Source: Pseudomonadota bacterium
Lineage (GTDB): Bacteria > Myxococcota > UBA9042 > PHBI01
Assembly (NCBI GenBank): GCA_005772945.1
Contig: SXIE01000017.1
Location: 1 to 16,282 of the forward strand
Length of the DNA: 16,282 nt
Reading direction: 5' to 3'
How positions within the stretch are numbered: position 1 is the stretch's first letter; every line of letters begins with the position of its first letter. A model generated the notes under the pieces. It was not told where the DNA came from. It saw only the letters and a list, made by a program, of their open reading frames with translations, and searched no databases. Positions 7,096 to 13,568 of this stretch are shown here, one piece after another. Position numbers and translations under genes: made by a program.

Positions 7096-7124
7096 TTGCG
7101 CACCGGGCTGAGCGATGCTAGCGT
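7096..7124 (+). promoter_or_regulatory. Possible promoter of the OmpA/TSP3 gene
   Basis: TTGCGC (7096-7101), a 17-base spacer and TAGCGT (7119-7124) preceded by TGC resemble an extended -10 promoter. The match is modest. A separate TTGACA at 7135-7140 has no -10 at the right distance. Either would leave a leader of 50 bases or more before ATG 7194. Confidence 0.3.
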
Positions 7125-7193
7125 CCGCCGGCCATTGACATCCGGGCCGGCGCAGAGCGCGCCCACCTGACGCGTCGGGAGGACGATTCGCTT

Positions 7194-8873
7194 ATGAGGA
7201 CCATGCTTGCCATCGCGTGCGTTGCCGTCGGCGCGCTCGCTCTGCACGGAAACGGGGCCGCTCGGGCCGAGAATCCGCGCGTCAACGTCCAGGTCTTCCA
7301 CCCGTCCGCGCACGTGGGCGACCTCCTGACGACGATGGGCACCGACATCGGGCCGCCGCTCCAATGGTCGGCCTCGCTGTACGCGAACTTCGGCAAGAAC
7401 GCGCTCGTCTTCATCGACGCGACCGACGAGGGCACGTTTCGCGACGAGGTCATCCAGGACCAGCTGACGCTGGATCTGGGCGGCTCGCTCGCGCTCTTCA
7501 ATCGCCTCTCCCTCGGCCTCACCATCCCGCTGCACGTGCTCAACGCCGGGCAGACGGGCGGGTTCATCCCGCTGTCCCCGAACCCCGCCAGCTTCGCGTT
7601 CGGCGATATCCGCCTCTCGCCCAAGGTCGGGATCCTCATGCGCGAGAAGCACGCGAACGGGCTCGGCCTCGCGGCCTCGCTCGACCTGACGGTCCCCAGC
7701 GGCGACGGCGATTCGTTCGTGTCGGATCCGTTCACCATTGCGCCGGTTGTCATCGCCGACTTCAAGCTCGGTGAGCTGACGCTGGCCGCGAACCTCGGCT
7801 TCCGTATCCGCACCGCGGAATCCGACCTCTATGGATACGCGACCGCGAGCCACGAGCTCTTCTGGCATTTGGGCGGGCGCTACGGCGTGGTCCCCGGCCA
7901 GCTCGATGTGATCGGCGAGATCTACGGCGCGTCAGCTGACTTCTCGACGGCCAACGCGACCCACCTCGAGGGCGTCCTGGCCGGGCGCCTCAAGCTCCCG
8001 GACTTCGGGCTCGCGTTCACGCTCGGCGGCGGCTCAGGCTTCACCAAGGGCTACGGCAACACCAAGTTCCGCGTCTTCGCGGGGGTCGAGTTCGCGCCCG
8101 AGGTCGTCCTCGACAAGGACAAAGATGGCATCCTCGACGAGACCGACAAGTGCCCCGAAGATCCCGAAGACAAAGACAACTTCCAGGACCAGGACGGCTG
8201 CCCCGATCCCGACAACGACAACGACAAGGTGCTCGACCCGAGCGACAAATGCCCGCTCGATCCCGAGGACATCGACACGTTCCAGGACGAGGACGGCTGC
8301 CCCGATCTCGACAACGACGGCGACGGCAAGAACGACCCCGACGACCAGTGCCCGAACGAGGCCGAGGACGTCGACGCGTTCAAGGACGACGACGGTTGCC
8401 CCGAGGCAGACAACGACGAGGACAAGATCCTCGACGGCGTCGACAAGTGCCCGAATGAGGCCGAGGTCTACAACGGCAAGGACGACGAGGACGGCTGCCC
8501 CGACGAGACGCTCGCGGCGATCGAGCAGGGCAAGATCGTCATCAAGGACAAGATCTACTTCGATACGAACAAGGCGACGATCAAGCCGCAGAGCGACCCG
8601 GTCCTGAACGCGGTGCAGGGGATCCTGAAGGCCAACCCGCACGTCAAGAAGGTGTCGATCGAAGGTCACACCGACGACGTCGGCAACGCCACGCGCAACA
8701 AGAAGCTCTCCGATGACCGTGCGAAGTCGGTCATGGCGTGGCTCATCGCGCATGGCATCGACGCGGAGCGCCTGTCGGCGGTGGGCTACGGCTACGAGCG
8801 GCCGTCGGTTCTGGCCAAGACGAAGGAAGCGCGCGAGGCGAATCGGCGCGTGGAGTTCATCATCCAAGAATGA
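7194..8873 (+). CDS. OmpA-family outer-membrane protein with thrombospondin type 3 repeats
   Basis: This 559-residue protein probably ties the outer membrane to peptidoglycan. Residues 1-25 are a signal peptide with cleavage at ARA/E. Residues about 26-300 resemble an outer-membrane beta-barrel (alternating hydrophobic strands, many Gly). Residues about 304-435 are Asp-rich thrombospondin type 3 repeats that would bind calcium: four units of about 33 residues, each with CP...DGCPD. Residues about 445-559 are an OmpA C-terminal domain, with YFDTNKATIKPQSD and EGHTDDVGN. Asp494 and Arg509 are 15 apart, as for the pair that binds diaminopimelate in OmpA. ATG 7194 follows GGGAGGA with good spacing. 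The N-terminal AENPRVN...FxPS is shared with the gene at 10311-11891, so the two are paralogues. Confidence 0.93.
   Translation: MRTMLAIACVAVGALALHGNGAARAENPRVNVQVFHPSAHVGDLLTTMGTDIGPPLQWSASLYANFGKNALVFIDATDEGTFRDEVIQDQLTLDLGGSLALFNRLSLGLTIPLHVLNAGQTGGFIPLSPNPASFAFGDIRLSPKVGILMREKHANGLGLAASLDLTVPSGDGDSFVSDPFTIAPVVIADFKLGELTLAANLGFRIRTAESDLYGYATASHELFWHLGGRYGVVPGQLDVIGEIYGASADFSTANATHLEGVLAGRLKLPDFGLAFTLGGGSGFTKGYGNTKFRVFAGVEFAPEVVLDKDKDGILDETDKCPEDPEDKDNFQDQDGCPDPDNDNDKVLDPSDKCPLDPEDIDTFQDEDGCPDLDNDGDGKNDPDDQCPNEAEDVDAFKDDDGCPEADNDEDKILDGVDKCPNEAEVYNGKDDEDGCPDETLAAIEQGKIVIKDKIYFDTNKATIKPQSDPVLNAVQGILKANPHVKKVSIEGHTDDVGNATRNKKLSDDRAKSVMAWLIAHGIDAERLSAVGYGYERPSVLAKTKEAREANRRVEFIIQE
8145..8510 (+). 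repeat. Coding repeats: four thrombospondin type 3 units of about 99 bp
   Basis: Units begin at 8145, 8244, 8343 and 8442, each starting D[KQ]CP and holding DGCP[DE]; the last is shortened to YNGKDDEDGCPDE. The DNA repeats GACGACGGCTGCCCCGA-like blocks, mostly in Asp codons. The open frames seen on the other strand here come from this repetition. Confidence 0.85.
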
Positions 8874-8957
8874 CGGCGGGCGTGATGGCCTCGGCGGCGC
8901 CTCGCGGCCCGCTGGGGATGGCCACCGGGCGTCCGTGTCTCACCAAAGGAACACACC

Positions 8958-9611
8958 ATGGGCGCGCTTGGCGGCAGCCTCACGATGACCTGCTACTACG
9001 TCGACGGGGACGTCCCGAAGGACTTCCGCGAGGCCTATTTGGCGTCGCTGATGAAGCATCGCTTCACGGACGTGAACGTCGATCTCGACCGCGAAGAGTC
9101 GGTCGGTTGGGTCAATATCGCGGACCCGTTCGACACTGAGTTCGACCTCAACAAGGTCCTCTGGGGCAGCTACTTCATGGCGGCGCTCCGGCACGACACG
9201 ATCCGGCTGCCGGCGACCGCGTTCAAGCTGCACCTTCGGAAGGCGTGCGCCGAGGTCATGAAGAAGACCGGCAAAGAGAAGCTCTCGAAGGCCGAGACGG
9301 ACGATGTCCGCGAGCGGCTCGAGAAGCAGCTCAAGAAGAAAATGCTGCCGAACATCAAGACCTTCGACATGGTCTGGAACATGGAGCGGCAGGTCGTGTG
9401 GCTGTTCGCGACCAACAAGAAGGTCAATGAGCAGTTCGTCGACTTCTTCCAGGAGTCGTTCGGGCTCGTGCCGCACGAGAAGAATCCGTACGCGCAGATG
9501 GAGCGCGGCGGGTTCGAGGAAAAGCAGTTGGTGCAGATGCTCGAGCTCGAGCCGGCGGCGATGTCGGCGCCGCCGGGTGAAGGTAAGCGCAAACGGAAAT
9601 CGGCGGCCTAG
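8958..9611 (+). CDS. rdgC: RdgC N-terminal half (split RdgC, part 1)
   Basis: RdgC is a ring-forming DNA-binding protein that limits RecA and acts in recombination and replication restart. This 217-residue protein matches about residues 1-175 of E. coli RdgC (303 residues). SVGWVN corresponds to KMGWVPP. DTIRLPATAFKLHLRKACAEV corresponds to the KILPSPVIKQALEAKIAKL region. GKEKLSKAETDDVRERL corresponds to the RKLKKTEKDSLKDEV segment, and LPNIKTFD...VVWLFATNKKVNEQFVDFF...FGLVPH follows in order. After residue 180 it runs into a Pro/Gly linker and a basic tail KRKRKSAA, then stops. ATG 8958 follows AAAGGA at a spacing of seven. The rest of RdgC appears to be in the next gene. The comparison is from memory of the E. 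coli sequence. Confidence 0.75.
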   Translation: MGALGGSLTMTCYYVDGDVPKDFREAYLASLMKHRFTDVNVDLDREESVGWVNIADPFDTEFDLNKVLWGSYFMAALRHDTIRLPATAFKLHLRKACAEVMKKTGKEKLSKAETDDVRERLEKQLKKKMLPNIKTFDMVWNMERQVVWLFATNKKVNEQFVDFFQESFGLVPHEKNPYAQMERGGFEEKQLVQMLELEPAAMSAPPGEGKRKRKSAA

Positions 9612-9675
9612 GCGCCTTCTCGGTTACGTGCGTCGCTCGACGAGCCCACGCCAGATAGTTTGAGTACAAAGCATC

Positions 9676-10194
9676 ATGGACATCATCAATCGCATCAACG
9701 CGACCCGTTACCTCGGGCGCGAGTTCCTGACCTGGCTTTGGTTCCGGTCGGCGCAGCAGAGTGGGCTCTTCGAGCTGACGGACGGCACCATCGAGGTGTG
9801 GTTTGAGGCCAAGCTCACGCTCGAGGCGGGCGGCGACATCAAGGAGCAGAACGTCATCAAGGCCGAGACGCCGGCCGAGACGAGCGAGGCCCATGCCGCG
9901 TTGCTCGCCGGCAAGGTGGTGTCGGAGGCGCGCCTGCGGGTCGTCTTCGGGCAGAAGCAGTGGACGGTGTCGATCAAAGGCGACTCGCTGCAGATGTCGG
10001 GGCTCAAGATCCCGGCGCTCCTCACGCGCGAGGATGACGACCAGCTCTACGAGCGCTTTGCGCTGGTCGAGGAGCTCGAGGACACGATCCACGCGCTCTA
10101 TCAGCAGTTCGTCGAGATCCGACTCGACGACGAGCAGTGGCGCCCCGAGGTGCAGGCGATCCGGACGTGGGTGCACGGCGTCGCCGAGGCCTGA
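9676..10194 (+). CDS. RdgC C-terminal half-like protein (split RdgC, part 2)
   Basis: This 172-residue protein resembles the last part of E. coli RdgC, from about residue 180 on. FLTWLWFRS lines up with LTEWVRSG. TSEAHAALLAGKVVSEARLRVVFG lines up with [22 protein letters not shown], including the shared AGKVV. DGxxxxSGLK-type text and a final helical segment, ERFALVEELEDTIHALYQQF, match the end of RdgC. Similarity is moderate, so homology is likely but not proved by eye. It begins MDIINRINATRYLGREF at 9676, 64 bp after part 1 and in another frame. There is no clear ribosome site (GAGTACAAAGCATC precedes the ATG). Alone it would lack the N-terminal half needed for a complete RdgC ring, so it probably works with the preceding gene product. 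Confidence 0.6.
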   Translation: MDIINRINATRYLGREFLTWLWFRSAQQSGLFELTDGTIEVWFEAKLTLEAGGDIKEQNVIKAETPAETSEAHAALLAGKVVSEARLRVVFGQKQWTVSIKGDSLQMSGLKIPALLTREDDDQLYERFALVEELEDTIHALYQQFVEIRLDDEQWRPEVQAIRTWVHGVAEA

Positions 10195-10213
10195 GAGGCG
10201 CATTCCGTGCGCA

Positions 10214-10235
10214 TGCGCGTATGAATGATCGCGCA
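10214..10235 (+). terminator. Hairpin after the split RdgC genes
   Basis: TGCGCG (10214-10219) and CGCGCA (10230-10235) pair around the loop TATGAATGAT, 20 bases past the stop of the second RdgC-like gene. No U-run follows. It may be a weak terminator or an operator for the OmpA-like gene downstream. Confidence 0.3.
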
Positions 10236-10310
10236 CAGGCGCCGTCCACGGGCGCGCTCGCACGGGCCCGCGGCGGCGGACCCGGCGGACCGCGATTCCC
10301 GGGAGGTCGT

Positions 10311-11891
10311 ATGCGGTGGGTGATGGCAATGTGCGCGGCCTTCATGGCGCTCGTGCCGGGTGCGGCGCGCGCCGAGAATCCGCGGGTCAACCTCGAGACC
10401 TTCCGCCCGAGCGGCTCGCGGCGCGATCTCGGGTCGACGCGCACGAACGAGATCGGACGCTGGCTCGACTTCAGCGCTGGGCTGCTCTTCCACTACGGCG
10501 CGGGGGCGTTTTCGGTCGCGGACGCGGTCGACGGCACGCGCCAAGAGGTCGTGTCGGACCAGCTCTTCATGGAGATCGGCGGCATGTTCTCGACGCGCGG
10601 CGCGACCAGCGCGCTGCTCGAGGACAGCGAGCTGAGCTTCCAGATCGCGATCCCGGTGGCGCTCGTGCAGAGCGGCGAAAACGGCTTCACGCCGATCACG
10701 GCCCCGAGCGGCGCGGCCTTCGGGGATATGCGACTCGAGGCCAAGTGGATCCTCGCTGGGCGCGAGGCTGGAAACAGCGGCTTCGGATTCGGCACCGATC
10801 TGGTCGTCAGCCTGCCGACCGGCAGCCGCGACGATCTCACGACCGATGGCTTCCAGGTCTCGCCGGCCCTGCTCGCCGACTGGAGCTTCGGGCCGCTCGT
10901 CGTCGCTGTCAATCTCGGCGGACACTTGCGCGAAAGTGCAAAGGTGCTGCCGGACGTGCCCGCCGGCACGAGCTTCTTCTGGCGGGTCGCGGCGTCGTTC
11001 GGCAACCTCTTGAACAGCCACCATGCGGGGCCCTCGTTGCAGGGCATGGTCGATCTCGAAGGCAACGCCGCCGACTGGGGTGACCCGAATACGCAGCAGA
11101 TCGAGGCGCGACTCGGCGGGCGCGTGGGGTTCGCGGCCGACTGGTTCGGACCCGCGGGGCGCTTGGTCGTGACGGCCGGGGTGGGCTTCGGGTTGTCGTC
11201 GGGCTGGGGGCAGCCGACGTGGCGTGGGATCCTCGGCGTGGCGTGGTCGCCGGAGACGCGCGTGGTCGAGATACCGGTGGTGGTCGATCCCGATCCCGAT
11301 CGCGACGGCATCAAAGGCGCGGCCGACAAGTGCCCGACCGTTCCCGAGGTGTACGACAACGTGCGCGACGAGGATGGGTGCCCCGACGATATGGGCTCGG
11401 ACCCATCGAAGGATCCGGCCACGGATCCCACGAAGGAGCCTGGCGTGGATCCCACGAAAGACCCGGGGACCCTGCCGGCGCCCCAAGAGACGACCCCGGC
11501 GCCGTGCCCGCCCAGCGGGCCGCGGCCCGAGGGATGCGCCGAGATGGGGCGGGCGCGCTGGACCGGGCAGGCGATCGTGCTCGAGCCGCCGATCCGCTTC
11601 GAGACCGACACGGCGACGATCCGCGTCGAGAGCGCGGACACCGTGCGGGCGCTGGCGGCGCTGCTCGGGACCGAGCTGAGCGGGAAGCGCGTGCGCATCG
11701 AGGGGCACTTCAAGGCGGCGCTCGACGCGACCTCGAAGCTCCCCGAGCTGCGTGCGAATGCGGTGCTCGATGCGCTGGTCGCGGCCGGGGTGCGCGCCGA
11801 TCGGCTCGAGGCGATCGGCCTTCGCTACGACCTCGATGCCGGCGGGAAGGTGGCGGCCGGGATCGTGGTCAAGGTGCTGGGGACGAAGTAA
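10311..11891 (+). CDS. OmpA-like outer-membrane protein with degenerate peptidoglycan-binding domain
   Basis: This 526-residue protein is a paralogue of the gene at 7194-8873. The first residues are a signal peptide (VMAMCAAFMALVPGAARA/E) followed by the shared AENPRVN...FRPS and a beta-barrel-like region to about 320. One thrombospondin type 3 unit (DPDPDRDGIKGAADKCP...DEDGCPDD) follows, then three 8-residue repeats (DPSKDPAT, DPTKEPGV, DPTKDPGT). The last 110 residues look like an OmpA domain, with RFETDTATIRVESAD and IEGHFKAAL. Where the family has HTD there is HFK, so the diaminopimelate-binding Asp is Lys468. The distance to Arg481 is 13, not 15, and LSxxRA reads LPELRA. Peptidoglycan binding is probably lost. 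ATG 10311 has GGGAGG only 4 bases upstream; GTG 10320 or ATG 10323 are possible starts. Confidence 0.85.
   Translation: MRWVMAMCAAFMALVPGAARAENPRVNLETFRPSGSRRDLGSTRTNEIGRWLDFSAGLLFHYGAGAFSVADAVDGTRQEVVSDQLFMEIGGMFSTRGATSALLEDSELSFQIAIPVALVQSGENGFTPITAPSGAAFGDMRLEAKWILAGREAGNSGFGFGTDLVVSLPTGSRDDLTTDGFQVSPALLADWSFGPLVVAVNLGGHLRESAKVLPDVPAGTSFFWRVAASFGNLLNSHHAGPSLQGMVDLEGNAADWGDPNTQQIEARLGGRVGFAADWFGPAGRLVVTAGVGFGLSSGWGQPTWRGILGVAWSPETRVVEIPVVVDPDPDRDGIKGAADKCPTVPEVYDNVRDEDGCPDDMGSDPSKDPATDPTKEPGVDPTKDPGTLPAPQETTPAPCPPSGPRPEGCAEMGRARWTGQAIVLEPPIRFETDTATIRVESADTVRALAALLGTELSGKRVRIEGHFKAALDATSKLPELRANAVLDALVAAGVRADRLEAIGLRYDLDAGGKVAAGIVVKVLGTK
11400..11471 (+). repeat. Three 24-bp coding repeats (8-residue linker units)
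   Basis: Units begin at 11400, 11424 and 11448 and encode DPSKDPAT, DPTKEPGV and DPTKDPGT. Units 2 and 3 share GATCCCACGAA. The repeat forms a flexible, acidic-basic Pro-rich linker between the calcium-binding unit and the OmpA-like domain. Confidence 0.8.
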
Positions 11892-11912
11892 GTCGCGCGC
11901 TCGCTCGCGAAG

Positions 11913-11938
11913 GCCGCGGAAGCGGCTGCCCCCGCGGC
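11913..11938. terminator. Hairpin between convergent genes
   Basis: GCCGCGG (11913-11919) and CCGCGGC (11932-11938) form a perfect 7-bp GC stem with a 12-base loop in the 53-bp gap between the OmpA-like gene and the YggX-type gene. A second inverted repeat, TCGCG/CGCGA, lies at 11893-11910. Neither has a U-run; they may act as terminators for both strands. Confidence 0.4.
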
Positions 11939-11944
11939 GTGGGG

Positions 11945-12268
11945 TTACTTCAGGCCGCCTTCGGGGCCGGCGCCGAGCGTGCCGTCGCCGCCGTCGAGGC
12001 AGAAGTATTTGGCCGCCGTGTCCTGAAGGAATTGGCGGTGCGCAGGCTCGCCGAGGTGCAGGCGGTACTCGTTGATGACCTTGATCTGCATCTCGAGCCA
12101 CTCGCTCCAGGCCTTCTGCGAGACGTGCTGGCGGATCTGCTCGCCGAAGGCGCCCGTGAACGTGAGGCGCGAGGTGATGGCCGGCAGCGCCTCGTGGTAG
12201 CGCGCGCACATGACCGTGGCGGGCGTGGCGGGCGTGGCGGGTGCGTCGGGGCCGGGGGGGGTCGACAT
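11945..12268 (-). CDS. yggX: YggX-type Fe(II)-trafficking / oxidative damage protection protein
   Basis: Residues 20-90 match the small YggX family, which protects Fe-S clusters and handles ferrous iron in the cytoplasm. The key block GEQIRQHVSQKAWSEWLEMQIKVINEYRLHL corresponds to the [31 protein letters not shown] of the family. Cys21 (VMCARY) lies where the family has its N-terminal Cys. At 107 residues it is longer than usual YggX (about 90): the N-terminus has an extra low-complexity MSTPPGPDAPATPATPAT and the C-terminus a Gly-rich LDGGDGTLGAGPEGG tail. The extension comes from a 9-bp GGCGGGCGT tandem repeat near 12220-12240. The start at 12268 has GGAG nine bases upstream. It lies 37 bp after the lipoprotein gene and is probably its co-transcribed partner. 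Confidence 0.82.
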   Translation of the reverse strand: MSTPPGPDAPATPATPATVMCARYHEALPAITSRLTFTGAFGEQIRQHVSQKAWSEWLEMQIKVINEYRLHLGEPAHRQFLQDTAAKYFCLDGGDGTLGAGPEGGLK

Positions 12269-12290
12269 GGCGGGGCTCCAGCGAGGGTTC

Positions 12291-12324
12291 ACGGCGTGAG
12301 GTACATCACGGCGTGAGGTACATC
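12291..12324. repeat. Perfect 17-bp tandem duplication
   Basis: ACGGCGTGAGGTACATC occurs at 12291-12307 and again at 12308-12324. It covers the last codons of the lipoprotein (AMYLTP) and its TGA stop. The extra copy lies past the stop and, being 17 bases, would be out of frame. Confidence 0.95.
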
Positions 12325-13568
12325 GCAATCGCGCGCGGTGGAAGCCCCGTGCGCGATACCTGGATGGTCCCGTCTTCGCGCGGGACGCCGTCGGCGCCGA
12401 GCGTGAGGCGAGGGAGGAGCGGCGTCCGGGGATCGGCGTCGGCCACGAGGATGGCGCTCGGGGTGACGGCGATCTGCCCGAGCGTGAACGGGGCGGTCGC
12501 GAGGATCGGGGTTGCGGTGCCGGTGCGACGATCGACGAGGAGGAGGTGATCGGGTGCGTCGGTGGCGGTGCTGCCGACGCCGACGGCGAGGACGCGATCG
12601 GACGAGTGGGCGGACGAGAGCGCGCCGAGCCCGAAGCCGATCGGCTGGCCTCCCAGATCCGCGGCGTGCCCGGTCCATAGGACCGTCCCGTCGGCCGCGA
12701 TGAAGGCAAGACCCGACGCGGCGAGTTGGGCGGCGCCGCCTTCTTTGAAGAGGCCCGAGCAGGCGACCCAAATCCCCTGCACGGCCGCATCCGAAGCGGT
12801 TGCGACGAGGTGGCCGCAGTTCTTCATGCCGGGGAGGTCGACGGTGTTCGTGACGGTGCGCGCGAGGGGATCGACCCCGAGCACGCGCCCTGGACCGGCA
12901 GTGGCGAATTGGCGATCGAGGTGCGAAAGGCCGACCCAAACGTGGTGGTCGCGCTCCCCGAGACGGGCGAGCTGGGTCGGCTGCGCGTCGAAGCCCGGAG
13001 TCGCATGGGAAGCCAGCGAGAGGGTGCCGAGGCGCTGGTCGGTGACGGTGTCGACGAAGAGGAGATCGCTGCCGCCGGCGTCGGGATCGGTCGTCGGGCT
13101 CGTCGGATCAGGCGGCTCGGGGTTGGCCTGGAGGCGCGAGACCATCGCGGTGTGCGCGTCGATCGTGACCAGATCCTGGGGGTTGCCGGCGAAACCGGGG
13201 CTGAGAGCGAGCTGCCCGAGGACCGCTCCGGAGGCGGCATCGAGGCGCGTCAGCACCGCGTTGGGGTAGCGGTCGATGAGGTAGATCTGGCCGTCCGGGG
13301 TGGGGCCGGAAGGGACGACGACGTCGCCCGAGAGGGCGGTCAGAAGAGCCGGGGCGCGGCTGCCCGAGTCGACGATGTCGGGAGCGCAGACTTGGCCGGT
13401 GGGGGTGACGAGCGAGACGGAGCTCGAGCGGTAATCGCTGGCGATGACGACCACGCGGCACGCGCTGCGCGGGGCGAGCGGGCCGAGGGTGTCGGCCGCG
13501 GGCTCCTCGCAGCCGGTTGCGGCGACGGCGGCGAGGGTCACGACGAGCGCATGAAAAGCGAGCTTCAT
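12306..13568 (-). CDS. Secreted lipoprotein, beta-propeller-like, partner of the TonB receptor
   Basis: This 420-residue protein starts with a lipoprotein signal peptide: MKLAFHALVVTLAAVAATG then Cys20, followed by EEPAAD. The rest is rich in Asp, Gly and beta-type segments such as GQIYLIDRYPNAVLTRLDAASG, SDLLFVDTVTDQRLGTLSL, RVLGVDPLARTVTNTVDLPG and DHLLLVDRRTGTATPIL. These resemble the repeated blades of YncE-type or NHL-type propellers. I cannot name its ligand. Its ATG overlaps the stop of the TonB receptor as ATGA (13568-13565), so the two are translationally coupled and probably work together at the outer membrane, the lipoprotein perhaps holding or delivering the substrate. Downstream is the YggX-type gene. 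The C-terminus AMYLTP ends at a 17-bp duplication. Confidence 0.85.
   Translation of the reverse strand: MKLAFHALVVTLAAVAATGCEEPAADTLGPLAPRSACRVVVIASDYRSSSVSLVTPTGQVCAPDIVDSGSRAPALLTALSGDVVVPSGPTPDGQIYLIDRYPNAVLTRLDAASGAVLGQLALSPGFAGNPQDLVTIDAHTAMVSRLQANPEPPDPTSPTTDPDAGGSDLLFVDTVTDQRLGTLSLASHATPGFDAQPTQLARLGERDHHVWVGLSHLDRQFATAGPGRVLGVDPLARTVTNTVDLPGMKNCGHLVATASDAAVQGIWVACSGLFKEGGAAQLAASGLAFIAADGTVLWTGHAADLGGQPIGFGLGALSSAHSSDRVLAVGVGSTATDAPDHLLLVDRRTGTATPILATAPFTLGQIAVTPSAILVADADPRTPLLPRLTLGADGVPREDGTIQVSRTGLPPRAIAMYLTP

Noticed and set aside
7135..7140. TTGACA as -35 of the OmpA/TSP3 gene
   Set aside because: The bases 17 bp downstream (CGCGCC) do not resemble a -10 element.
8145..8510. CRISPR-like or satellite array
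   Set aside because: The 99-bp periodicity is in frame and encodes thrombospondin type 3 units.
8034..8867. 277-residue open frame on the - strand opposite the OmpA/TSP3 gene
   Set aside because: Its Val/Leu/Asp repeats are the complement of the Asp-rich calcium repeats.
10101..12209. 702-residue open frame on the - strand
   Set aside because: It runs opposite two well-supported + strand proteins and then out of frame through the YggX gene; composition is Arg/Pro-rich like other shadows.
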